From Xanthobacteraceae bacterium (GTDB lineage: Bacteria; Pseudomonadota; Alphaproteobacteria; Rhizobiales; Xanthobacteraceae): DNA of 9,008 nucleotides. The stretch's first letter is position 1. Each line of letters begins with the position of its first letter. The DNA lies in the NCBI GenBank assembly GCA_019746355.1, contig JAIESC010000125.1, forward strand, positions 1 to 9,008, read 5' to 3'. The position numbers were made by a program, and so were the translations under genes. Under the pieces are notes generated by a model that was not told the DNA's origin, searched no databases, and saw only the letters and a program-made list of their open reading frames with translations. Of the stretch, positions 1 through 6,337 are shown piece after piece.

Positions 1-1327
1 GCGGCGCATGAGCCGAAGCGGGGGCCGGAGCCACCGAGGCCGCGCCCGAACCCGCCGATGCCCCGCCATTGCCTTGCGGCTGTGGCGACGCACCACCGCC
101 ACTGTCGATCGCGCGGATCGCTTCGTCCGGCGTCGGCAGATCGGCGACGTACGCGATCCGCACCAGCACCATCTCGGCGGCGGCGAGCGGACGCCCGGCC
201 TCTTCCACCTCGGTGACGCCCTTGAGCAGCATCTGCCAGGTGCGCGACAGCACGCGGATCGACAGCGCCAGCGCCAAAGCCCGGCCACGGGTGCGCTCGG
301 CCTCGCCGAGCGACACATCGTCGGCGACCGACGGAACCACCTTCATGCGGGTGACGAAATGCGTGAACTCGGCCAGGTCCGCGATCACCACTGCGGGATC
401 GGCGCCGATGTCGTACTGCTCGCGCAGCTCCGTCAGCGCCGCGGCGACGTCGCCCTTCATCAGCGCTTCGAACAGGTCGATGATGCGGGTGCGGTCGGCA
501 AGCCCGAGCATCTGCCGCACGTCCTCGGCGCGGACCTTGCCGGCGGCATGAGCGATGGCCTGATCGAGGAGCGAGAGCGAATCGCGCACCGAGCCTTCGG
601 CCGCCCGCGCGATCAGCGCCAGCGCCTCCTGCTCGACCTCGATCCCTTCCTTGCCGGCGATATTGCCGAGATGCGTCACCAGCGTCGCCGCGTCGATCCG
701 GCGCAGGTCGAAGCGCTGGCAGCGCGACAGCACCGTCACCGGCACCTCGCGGATCTCCGTGGTCGCAAAGATGAACTTGGCGTGCGGCGGCGGCTCCTCG
801 AGCGTCTTCAAAAGCGCGTTGAACGCCGCGGTCGACAACATGTGCACTTCGTCGAGGATGTAGACCTTGTAGCGCGCGTTGACCGGCGCATAGCGGATCG
901 CGTCGTTGATCTGGCGCACGTCGTCGACGCCGTTGTGCGAGGCGGCGTCCATCTCGATCACGTCGATATGCCGGCTCTCCATGATCGCCTGGCAGTGCAG
1001 GCCGAAGGTCGGCAGCTCGATGGTCGGGCCCTTCACCGAGCCGTCCGGCAATTCGTAGTTGAGCGCGCGGGCGAGGATACGGGCGGTGGTTGTCTTGCCG
1101 ACGCCGCGGACGCCGGTGAGGATCCAGGCCTGCGGGATGCGCCCGGTCTCGAATGCGTTCGAGATGGTGCGGACCATCGCCTCCTGGCCGATCAGGTCGG
1201 CGAAGTTCGACGGCCGGTATTTGCGCGCCAGCACTCGATAGGACGCGGCCGTGGCGGCGTCGCCGCCCGGCCCTCCCAGATCGAGGCCTCCTTCAACAGC
1301 CTTGTCGCGCTTGGTGGCGTCGTTCAT
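1..1327 (-). CDS. dnaX: DNA polymerase III subunit gamma/tau (partial, C-terminus beyond window)
   Basis: Clamp-loader ATPase of the replicative polymerase: it opens the beta clamp and links the polymerase cores. Reading the minus strand from ATG at 1327 gives 442 codons with no stop before the window edge. Visible parts: an N-terminal RVLARKYRPSNF segment (31-42), Walker A GVRGVGKTT (72-80), Walker B ILDEVH (157-162), sensor 1 FATTE (187-191), the SRC motif LSRCQRFD (200-207) and sensor 2 GSVRDSLSLLDQA (245-257). A collar domain follows to about 400, then an Ala/Gly/Pro-rich linker from about 408. The first ~25 residues are a poorly conserved extension, so the start is the first plausible ATG; an in-frame GTG a few codons upstream is possible. 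The zinc module, which usually has four cysteines, shows only Cys112. The gene lies downstream of ffs on the same strand, an arrangement I recall from other alphaproteobacteria. The gap 1328-1489 shows no gene, only a weak GC hairpin (1435-1451). Identification is secure; the tau-specific end is not visible. Confidence 0.97.
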   Translation of the reverse strand, partial: MNDATKRDKAVEGGLDLGGPGGDAATAASYRVLARKYRPSNFADLIGQEAMVRTISNAFETGRIPQAWILTGVRGVGKTTTARILARALNYELPDGSVKGPTIELPTFGLHCQAIMESRHIDVIEMDAASHNGVDDVRQINDAIRYAPVNARYKVYILDEVHMLSTAAFNALLKTLEEPPPHAKFIFATTEIREVPVTVLSRCQRFDLRRIDAATLVTHLGNIAGKEGIEVEQEALALIARAAEGSVRDSLSLLDQAIAHAAGKVRAEDVRQMLGLADRTRIIDLFEALMKGDVAAALTELREQYDIGADPAVVIADLAEFTHFVTRMKVVPSVADDVSLGEAERTRGRALALALSIRVLSRTWQMLLKGVTEVEEAGRPLAAAEMVLVRIAYVADLPTPDEAIRAIDSGGGASPQPQGNGGASAGSGAASVAPAPASAHAP

Positions 1328-1489
1328 GCCCTGTGGCTGGTCCGTCACAAAAGCCGGGACTTGGTTCTTCGATCTGCCCGGCCGTCCATCTTACGCCGCG
1401 ACAGGCCAGAGCGCCGCATGAATGCGCGGGTCATCCCCGGCTCCGTCGGGGCGATCGCACGCGCCAGACAATGTGGCGGTGAAATGGGT

Positions 1490-1584
1490 GGGAGGCTGAC
1501 GAGCGACCCGATCCGTGCTCGTTAGGGCTGCTTCCTTCCGGACCTGACCCGGTTGGCGAGTGGCTCGTCCACCGCCAACCTCCC
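1490..1584 (-). ncRNA. ffs: Small signal recognition particle RNA (4.5S RNA)
   Basis: RNA component of the bacterial signal recognition particle; it binds Ffh and targets nascent inner-membrane proteins to FtsY. The minus strand carries the near-invariant apical core GGTCAGGTCCGGAAGGAAGC and continues AGCC, with a GGAA tetraloop at 1536-1539. The ends pair: GGGAGG (1584-1579) with CCTCCC (1495-1490). A further rod helix pairs GACGAGC (1569-1563) with GCTCGTC (1504-1498). The ~95-nt length fits the short SRP RNA type without an Alu domain. The 5' end was set from the terminal helix and from the distance to the -10 box; either end could be off by a few bases. No clear U-tract terminator follows before dnaX. 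Confidence 0.95.
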
Positions 1585-1590
1585 GGCCCC

Positions 1591-1619
1591 TATATCGGCT
1601 GTCCGGCCGGGCAAAGCAA
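1591..1619 (-). promoter_or_regulatory. Sigma-70-type promoter of ffs
   Basis: On the minus strand, TTGCTT (1619-1614) is followed after exactly 17 bases by GATATA (1596-1591). Seven bases further on is the GGGAGG that forms the 5' strand of the SRP RNA terminal helix, which is the expected start-site spacing. Hexamers, spacing and RNA end agree, though this is read by eye without start-site data. Confidence 0.7.
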
Positions 1620-1657
1620 GGCACCAAAATTGGCCCGACAGCCGCCACAAGCACGGA

Positions 1658-1793
1658 CGTCATTCCGGGGCGGCCCCGCCAGCGCGTTTACGCGCGTCTT
1701 CGACGCGCTATGGGGCCGAACCCGGAATCCATAACCACTGCTGCAGAGTATGGATTCCGGGTTCGCGAGCTTCGCTCGCGCCCCGGAATGACG
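1658..1793. repeat. Composite palindromic intergenic repeat, copy 1 (long form)
   Basis: Perfect 15-bp outer inverted repeats: CGTCATTCCGGGGCG (1658-1672) and its complement (1779-1793). Inside are three further dyads: AGCGCGT/ACGCGCT (1681-1687 with 1703-1709), a perfect 15-bp pair 1719-1733 with 1749-1763, and CGCGAGC/GCTCGCG (1764-1770 with 1774-1780). The 33 bases at 1681-1713 recur exactly at 3727-3759. It resembles the dispersed REP-like elements of Bradyrhizobium-type genomes. It lies between the divergent ffs and HIT genes, ending only 26 bp before the HIT start, so it forms part of that gene's upstream region. No protein-coding content is credible here. Confidence 0.9.
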
Positions 1794-1819
1794 ATGGCGA
1801 AATCTGCTAGTAGTTCCCC

Positions 1820-2272
1820 ATGACCTACGACCCTCGCTCCGACGGCTGGGCGCTCGATCCCCTGCTCCAGCGCGACACCACGCCGGTCGGCGACCTGCCG
1901 CTCTGCCGCGTGCTGCTGATCAACGACGCCAACTATCCGTGGATCCTGCTGGTGCCGCGGCGGCGCGACACGGTCGAGATCATCGACCTCGAATACATTG
2001 AGCAGGCGCAGCTCATGACCGAAGTGAGCCACGCCTCGCGCACGCTCAAGACCATGACCCGCTGCGACAAGATCAACGTCGCGGCACTGGGCAATGTGGT
2101 GCCGCAGCTTCATGTGCACGTCATCGCCCGCTCGCGCGGCGATGCCGCCTGGCCGAAGCCGGTGTGGAACGCGGCGCCCGCGCAGGACTACGCGCCCGCC
2201 GCGCGGGAGAAGCTTGTCGCGGCCTTGCGCCAAAGCCTCACGCTCACACCGATCGCGGGCTTGGCGTCATAA
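1820..2272 (+). CDS. HIT (histidine triad) family protein
   Basis: A 150-residue protein of the HIT superfamily, small cytoplasmic nucleotide hydrolases or transferases acting on nucleotide conjugates; the physiological substrate cannot be told from sequence. The signature QLHVHVIAR (96-104) matches the His-x-His-x-His motif with Gln96 in place of the first His. By alignment with FHIT (H94/H96/H98), His98 would be the nucleophile and His100 the third His. The upstream LINDANYPWILLVPRR (33-48) fits the substrate-binding strands typical of the family, and GNVVPQ (91-96) the loop before the motif. No strong Shine-Dalgarno precedes the ATG at 1820, only a repeat element ending at 1793, so the start is moderately certain. 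Its stop overlaps by a few bases the stop of the convergent Rsm22 remnant. Family assignment is firm. Confidence 0.92.
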   Translation: MTYDPRSDGWALDPLLQRDTTPVGDLPLCRVLLINDANYPWILLVPRRRDTVEIIDLEYIEQAQLMTEVSHASRTLKTMTRCDKINVAALGNVVPQLHVHVIARSRGDAAWPKPVWNAAPAQDYAPAAREKLVAALRQSLTLTPIAGLAS

Positions 2273-2596
2273 CGAAGAGCCCCAGTCGCAGCGCGTGGCG
2301 CGCTTAAATATTTCGCCGTCACGGCGCGAAAACAGCTGCTCGCCCGCCGATCCGTCGGGACGGCAAAGCTTCAGCGTGACGCGGCCGCTGCCCTTTCGCG
2401 GCCAGGCAATGACGCGGGCGCCCGCCGCGGGCGCGGGCTTTCGCGACAGCGCCACATAGCTGAACTTCTCGTCTTCCCACGGCACCACGCCGCCCTTGGC
2501 CCTCCGATGCAGCCGCGAGCGGGCGACGCGCTCGGCGAAATGGCACCAGTCCGGTGCCACGAGCGGGCAGTCGTGGGCATCCCGATCTTGAATCAC
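2267..2596 (-). pseudogene. C-terminal remnant of an Rsm22-type ribosomal small-subunit methyltransferase
   Basis: The 109 codons starting at a GTG (2594-2596) match, from memory of the family, only the C-terminal tail of Rsm22-like proteins (mitochondrial Rsm22/METTL17 relatives). Recognisable blocks are CPLVAPDWCHF (10-20), RSRLHRRAKGG (26-36), EDEKFSYVALSR (41-52), a cysteine in LKLCRPDG (75-82) and RRDGEIFKRA (91-100). The methyltransferase domain that should precede this, roughly 200 residues, is absent: an in-frame TGA lies at 2600-2602, and 2603-2727 holds no other part of it before the opposite-strand binding-protein gene. Of the cysteine set that holds an Fe-S cluster in METTL17, the first appears lost at the break while three remain. 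I read it as a 5'-truncated relic. An expressed short protein cannot be excluded, since its reading frame is intact. Confidence 0.75.
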
Positions 2597-2727
2597 GACT
2601 CACGTTCTATGAAAAGTAGGTACTAGGCTGTCGCAAAGCCGTCCGCCTGAGACGGCATGACAACACGCACATTGGGAATGAACGCACCGCATCCGCGGCG
2701 CGTTCGGAAACATTCGAGGAGCTTCGA

Positions 2728-3693
2728 ATGCGCAAATCCATTGTGGTTGCGTTGGCCGTCCTTTTTGCAGGCATCGCCGGCGCCTCGGCGCAGAACTATC
2801 CCGATCGCTCGATCAAGGTGGTGGTGCCGTATCCGGCCGGCGGTCCGACCGACACCATCGCGCGCGCCGTGACGCAACGCCTGTCGGTTGCGCTCGGCCA
2901 GAGCGTCGTCATCGAAAACCAGTCCGGTGCCGGCGGCCGGATCGCCATGAAGCAGGTCGCGAATGCCGTGCCCGACGGCTACACGCTGTTCATGGGCGGC
3001 ACCAACAACAACGCGATCACGCCTGCGGTTTACAAGGACCTCGATTTCGACGCGGTGAAGGACTTCGCGCCGGCCGCAACGGTCGCCGTCGACCTGCTCG
3101 GCCTGGTGGTGCATCCGTCGGTGCCGGTGAAGAACCTCGGCGAGCTTGCGGCCTACGCCAAGGCCAATCCGGGCAAGATCACCTCGGGCGGCGGCGTCGG
3201 CATCGCACCGCATTTCCTGCTCGAATTCGTTCGCGTCAAAAGCGGCGCCAACATCGTCTTCGTGCCGTACAAGGGCGCGGCCCCGGCGCTGACCGACGCG
3301 ATCGCAGGCCAAATCCAGATGCACACGACCGCGAAGTCGGTGATCCTGCCGCAGATCCAGGCCGGCAAGCTGCGCGCGCTGGCGGTTCAGGGCACCAGGC
3401 GCTGGCCCGAGCTGCCGGACGTACCGACGCTCACGGAAGCGGGCTTCGACGGCTTCCCGCCGGCGATCTGGTACGGCTTCCTGGCGCCGGCGAAGACGCC
3501 GCCGGCGATCATCGCCAGGCTCAATGCCGCCGTGAACCAGCAGGTCAAAACACCGGAGGTGCAGGCGGCCTTCGCCAAGCTCGGCATCGAGACGCGATCG
3601 CTGACGCCGCAGGAGTTCGGCGAGGTGCTGGTCAAGGAGCGCGATCTGTGGGCGGCGCTCGCGCAGCAGACCGGGATCAAGCTCGCGGATTAA
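2728..3693 (+). CDS. Tripartite tricarboxylate transporter substrate-binding protein (TctC/Bug family)
   Basis: Periplasmic solute receptor of the tripartite tricarboxylate transporter class, which binds small carboxylates or related metabolites; the ligand is not predictable. The 321-residue length is typical. A signal peptide (1-21, MRKS then a hydrophobic core, ending ASA before Gln22) directs export. Family blocks are VVPYPAGGPTDTIAR (32-46), GAGGRIAMKQVA (68-79), PDGYTL (82-87), SGGGVGIAPHFLLE (153-166), VPYKGAAPALTDAIAGQ (179-195), and RWPELPDVPTLTEAGF (225-240). The start is supported by GAGGAG (2716-2721), six bases before the ATG. No membrane subunits (TctA/TctB) are nearby, so it is an orphan receptor, common in this family. 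The 5' region (2597-2727) contains a small hairpin (2638-2643 with 2651-2656) and no convincing promoter. It stands where the rest of the Rsm22 gene would be expected, suggesting an insertion or rearrangement. Confidence 0.95.
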   Translation: MRKSIVVALAVLFAGIAGASAQNYPDRSIKVVVPYPAGGPTDTIARAVTQRLSVALGQSVVIENQSGAGGRIAMKQVANAVPDGYTLFMGGTNNNAITPAVYKDLDFDAVKDFAPAATVAVDLLGLVVHPSVPVKNLGELAAYAKANPGKITSGGGVGIAPHFLLEFVRVKSGANIVFVPYKGAAPALTDAIAGQIQMHTTAKSVILPQIQAGKLRALAVQGTRRWPELPDVPTLTEAGFDGFPPAIWYGFLAPAKTPPAIIARLNAAVNQQVKTPEVQAAFAKLGIETRSLTPQEFGEVLVKERDLWAALAQQTGIKLAD

Positions 3694-3702
3694 CCTCAGC
3701 TA

Positions 3703-3775
3703 TCATTCCGGGGCGCTCGCGGCATCAGCGCGTTTACGCGCGTCTTCGACGCGCTATGGTCGCGCCCCGGAATGA
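3703..3775. repeat. Palindromic intergenic repeat, copy 2 (short form)
   Basis: Perfect 13-bp inverted repeats TCATTCCGGGGCG (3703-3715) and complement (3763-3775) enclose the same 33-base core (3727-3759) as copy 1 at 1681-1713. It lacks the ~60 bp containing the second palindrome that copy 1 carries. It starts 9 bases after the binding-protein stop and ends 11 bases before the gpmI stop, so it could fold in both transcripts and act as a bidirectional terminator. No T-run is present, so intrinsic termination is uncertain. Confidence 0.88.
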
Positions 3776-3786
3776 CGGCCGGAGAT

Positions 3787-5313
3787 TCAATTTCCTTTCA
3801 GCAGCGAGACGCCGTTCATCTCCGGCGGCTTCGGCAGGTCCATCAGCTCGAGCAGCGTCGGCGCGATGTCGGCGAGCCGGCCTTCGGCCATGAGCCCGCG
3901 GTTGCCGGCGCCCGTGAGCACGATCGGCACCGGGTTGGTGGTGTGGGCGGTGTGCGGCCCGCCGGTCTCGGGATCGCGCATCAATTCGCAATTGCCGTGG
4001 TCGGCGGTTACCAGCAGTGCGCCGCCGGCCTTTGCGATGGCGTCGGCAATGCGTCCGAGGCCGGTGTCGACCGTCTCCACCGCCTTGATCGCGGCCGGCA
4101 GGCTGCCGGTGTGCCCCACCATGTCGGGGTTGGCAAAGTTCAGCACGATCAGGTCGTACTTGCCGGAGTTGATCGCGGCCACCGCCTTGTCGGTCAATTC
4201 CGGCGCGGACATTTCCGGCTGCAGGTCGTAGGTCGCGACCTTGGGCGAAGGCACCATGATGCGGTCCTCGCCGGCGTAGGGCTCCTCGCGCCCGCCGTTG
4301 AGGAAATAAGTGACGTGCGGATACTTCTCGGTTTCCGCCATGCGGAGCTGCGTTCGCTTGGCGTCGGCCACCACCTCGCCGAGAATGTTGTTGAAGGTCT
4401 GCGGCGGAAAGATCGTCTGCATCAGCTTGTCGAGATGCTCGCTGTACTGGGTCATCCCGACAACGGCCGCGAACTTGAGCTTCCGCTTGCGTGGAAAGCC
4501 GGAGAAGTCCTGGTCCAGCATGGCGCCGAGGATTTCGCGCACGCGGTCGGCGCGGAAGTTGAAGCACAGCACGCCGTCGCCATCCTTCATGCCGCGATAG
4601 CTGCCGATCACCGCCGGCACGACGAACTCGTCGAACTGTTTTTTGGCGTAGGCGTCGGCAATCGCCGCCTGCGGGTCGGCGAAGCGCGGACCTTCGGCCT
4701 CGACGATCGCGTCATAGGCCTTGTTGACGCGCTCCCAGCGCTTGTCGCGGTCCATGGCGTAGTAGCGCCCGACCACGGTCGCGACGGAAACCGAGGCTGG
4801 AAGCGCGGCCGCCAGCCGCTTCAGATCGTCGCCCGCCGACTGGGGCGGCGTGTCGCGCCCGTCGGTGATGGCATGCACGAGCGTCGGCACGCCGGCGTCG
4901 GTGAGGATCTTCGCCAGCGCCGCGGCGTGGTCCTGGTGCGAGTGCACGCCGCCGGGCGAAACGAGGCCAATCAGGTGGCAGGTGCCGCCGCTTTTCTTCA
5001 GCGTCTCGATCAGTCCGGTGAGCGCCGGTGCCTTGTTGATCTGGCCGGACGCAACGGCATCGCCGATCCGCGGCAGGTCCTGCATCACCACGCGGCCGGC
5101 ACCGATGTTGAGGTGCCCGACCTCGGAGTTTCCCATCTGCCCCGGCGGCAGGCCGACGTCGCGGCCGGAGGTGCGCAGGAAGGCGTGCGGTCCGGCCGTC
5201 CAGAGCCGGTCGAAGGTCGGCGTTTTGGCCTGCCGGACAGCGTTGTCGGCGGTTTCCTCGCGCCAGCCCCAGCCATCCAGCACGACCAGCATCACCGGGC
5301 GGCGTTTCTGCAT
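3787..5313 (-). CDS. gpmI: 2,3-bisphosphoglycerate-independent phosphoglycerate mutase
   Basis: Cytoplasmic glycolytic and gluconeogenic enzyme interconverting 3- and 2-phosphoglycerate through a phosphoserine and two metal ions (usually Mn2+). The full length of 508 residues is typical. Visible catalytic elements: Asp13 in VLDGWG, phosphoserine Ser63 in GNSEVGHLNIGAGR (61-74), His124 in GGVHSH, DGRDTPP (151-157), GRYYAMDRDKRWERV (182-196), FNFRADR (251-257), Lys330 in EKYPHVTYF, Asp397 and His401 in NPDMVGH, Asp438-His439 in TADHGN, and His456. Start at ATG 5313 is supported by a strong AGGAAGGAA (5332-5324) ten bases upstream. The gene follows the ada-like gene by 79 bp, a gap holding a terminator-like hairpin and a TTGACC hexamer (5376-5371) without an obvious -10. 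It may therefore have its own promoter. Identification is secure. Confidence 0.98.
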   Translation of the reverse strand: MQKRRPVMLVVLDGWGWREETADNAVRQAKTPTFDRLWTAGPHAFLRTSGRDVGLPPGQMGNSEVGHLNIGAGRVVMQDLPRIGDAVASGQINKAPALTGLIETLKKSGGTCHLIGLVSPGGVHSHQDHAAALAKILTDAGVPTLVHAITDGRDTPPQSAGDDLKRLAAALPASVSVATVVGRYYAMDRDKRWERVNKAYDAIVEAEGPRFADPQAAIADAYAKKQFDEFVVPAVIGSYRGMKDGDGVLCFNFRADRVREILGAMLDQDFSGFPRKRKLKFAAVVGMTQYSEHLDKLMQTIFPPQTFNNILGEVVADAKRTQLRMAETEKYPHVTYFLNGGREEPYAGEDRIMVPSPKVATYDLQPEMSAPELTDKAVAAINSGKYDLIVLNFANPDMVGHTGSLPAAIKAVETVDTGLGRIADAIAKAGGALLVTADHGNCELMRDPETGGPHTAHTTNPVPIVLTGAGNRGLMAEGRLADIAPTLLELMDLPKPPEMNGVSLLKGN

Positions 5314-5333
5314 GAGATCGCGGTTCCTTCCTG

Positions 5334-5355
5334 AAAAATTCCGAAGGGTTTTCGG
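5334..5355 (-). terminator. Weak terminator-like hairpin between the ada-like gene and gpmI
   Basis: Minus-strand CCGAA (5355-5351), loop AACCC, TTCGG (5345-5341), then AATTTTT (5340-5334). The five-base-pair stem followed by five Ts resembles a short intrinsic terminator for the upstream gene. The T-run abuts the gpmI ribosome-binding site (5332-5324), so in a gpmI leader it would be an RNA hairpin just ahead of the binding site. The stem is short, so this is a candidate only. Confidence 0.4.
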
Positions 5356-5392
5356 CGATCAGGGCGCCTCGGTCAATGAGTGCCGCTGGCCG

Positions 5393-6289
5393 CTAAGCGG
5401 CCACAGTTCCGGCCTCCCAGCCGAGCATCGCCCGCTTGCGGGTGAGGCCCCAGTGATAGCCGGTGAGCTCGCCGGACTTTCCGAGCACGCGATGGCAAGG
5501 CACGACGAAGCTGATCGGGTTCTTGCCGACCGCGGCGCCGACCGCGCGCGGCGCATTCGGCTTGCCGATCGAGCCGGCGATATCGGAATAGGTGGTGGCG
5601 CGGCCCATCGGAATGCGCATCAGCGTCTCCCAGACCCGCACCTCGAAGTCGGTGCCGATCAGCACCACGCGAAGCGGCTGGTCCGGCCGCCACAGCTTCT
5701 TGTCGAAGATGCGCGCGGCGATCGGCGCGGTGCGGGCCGAGTCCTCGGCGTAGCTCGCCTTGGGCCAGCGACCGCGCATATCGGCGAGCGCGGCCTTCTC
5801 CTCGCCGTAGTCGGCGAACGCGAGGCCGCAGAGCCCGCGCTCGGTCGCCATCACCAGCGCCGAGCCGAACGGCGAAGGGTGGAAGCCGTAGGAGACGGTC
5901 ACGCCTTCGGCCCCGGACTTCCATTCGCCCGGCGACATCGCCTCGTGGGTGACGAACAGGTCGTGCAGCCGGCCGGGACCGGACAGGCCCACCTCGTAGG
6001 AGGCGTCGAGCACGCTTGCCGACGAGCGCAGCAGCTCGCGGGCGCTGTGCAGCGTCAGCGCCTGCAGAAACGCCTTGGGCGTGAGCCCGGCCCAGCGGCG
6101 GAACAGGTGGTGCAGCTCGGTCGGTGTCACGCCGGCGGCTTCGGCGATCTCCTCGATCTCCGGCTGCTCGCGCCAGTGGCCGCGGATGTGGGCGATGGCG
6201 CGGCGGACGATGTCGTAGTCGGCGCAGGCCGCATCGAGCGGCTTGGGACTGGAGGTGCGGTCGGGCGAGAGCATGGCGTTCTCCATCAT
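5393..6289 (-). CDS. Ada-like protein: AraC-type regulator fused to O6-methylguanine-DNA methyltransferase
   Basis: Repairs O6-alkylguanine by irreversible transfer of the alkyl group to a cysteine, with an AraC-type DNA-binding part that probably regulates transcription. The AraC module spans about 24-124, with helix-turn-helix segments around EIEEIAEAAGVTPTELHHLF (44-63) and SVLDASYEVGLSGPGRLHDL (92-111). A ribonuclease-H-like methyltransferase N-domain follows (about 130-205). The active-site domain has FEVRVW (215-220), GRATTYSDIA (229-238) and VPCHRV (263-268) with acceptor Cys265. The N-terminal zinc domain of E. coli Ada, which repairs methylphosphotriesters and switches Ada on, is absent: only ~20 residues precede the AraC part. 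Three in-frame ATGs (6289, 6286, 6274) follow two GATGGAGA copies in tandem. The 6274 start gives 293 residues and has the better spacing. It lies 48 bp after DUF2244 on the same strand, close to nth. Confidence 0.93.
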   Translation of the reverse strand: MMENAMLSPDRTSSPKPLDAACADYDIVRRAIAHIRGHWREQPEIEEIAEAAGVTPTELHHLFRRWAGLTPKAFLQALTLHSARELLRSSASVLDASYEVGLSGPGRLHDLFVTHEAMSPGEWKSGAEGVTVSYGFHPSPFGSALVMATERGLCGLAFADYGEEKAALADMRGRWPKASYAEDSARTAPIAARIFDKKLWRPDQPLRVVLIGTDFEVRVWETLMRIPMGRATTYSDIAGSIGKPNAPRAVGAAVGKNPISFVVPCHRVLGKSGELTGYHWGLTRKRAMLGWEAGTVAA

Positions 6290-6337
6290 TGCTCTCCATC
6301 TAGGCCGGTTGGTGCTGCCGTCCCACCCGAATTCTGA

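Noticed and set aside
1435..1451. CCCCG/CGGGG hairpin as terminator of ffs
   Set aside because: The stem is only five base pairs and no T-run follows on the minus strand; not enough to call.
8..1525. 505-codon open frame on the plus strand
   Set aside because: It is the antisense of dnaX and the SRP RNA. Its composition (Arg/His/Asp-rich) is typical of a shadow frame in GC-rich DNA, and dnaX motifs on the other strand are unmistakable.
1688..2233. 181-codon minus-strand frame opposite the HIT gene and through the repeat
   Set aside because: It runs through a palindromic repeat and is antisense to a clear HIT protein.
1658..3775. The repeated palindromes as a CRISPR array
   Set aside because: Only two copies 2 kb apart with genes between them, no regular spacing and no spacers.
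3772..5334. 520-codon open frame on the plus strand
   Set aside because: Antisense shadow of gpmI; no recognisable domains, and low-complexity Arg/His/Gly-rich translation.
5373..6299. 308-codon minus-strand frame overlapping the ada-like gene
   Set aside because: Same strand but a different frame; Arg/Ala-rich shadow without motifs, while the alternative frame has the complete AraC and PCHR signatures.
4850..6337. 495-codon plus-strand frame
   Set aside because: Covers the antisense of gpmI and the ada-like gene; no family resemblance.
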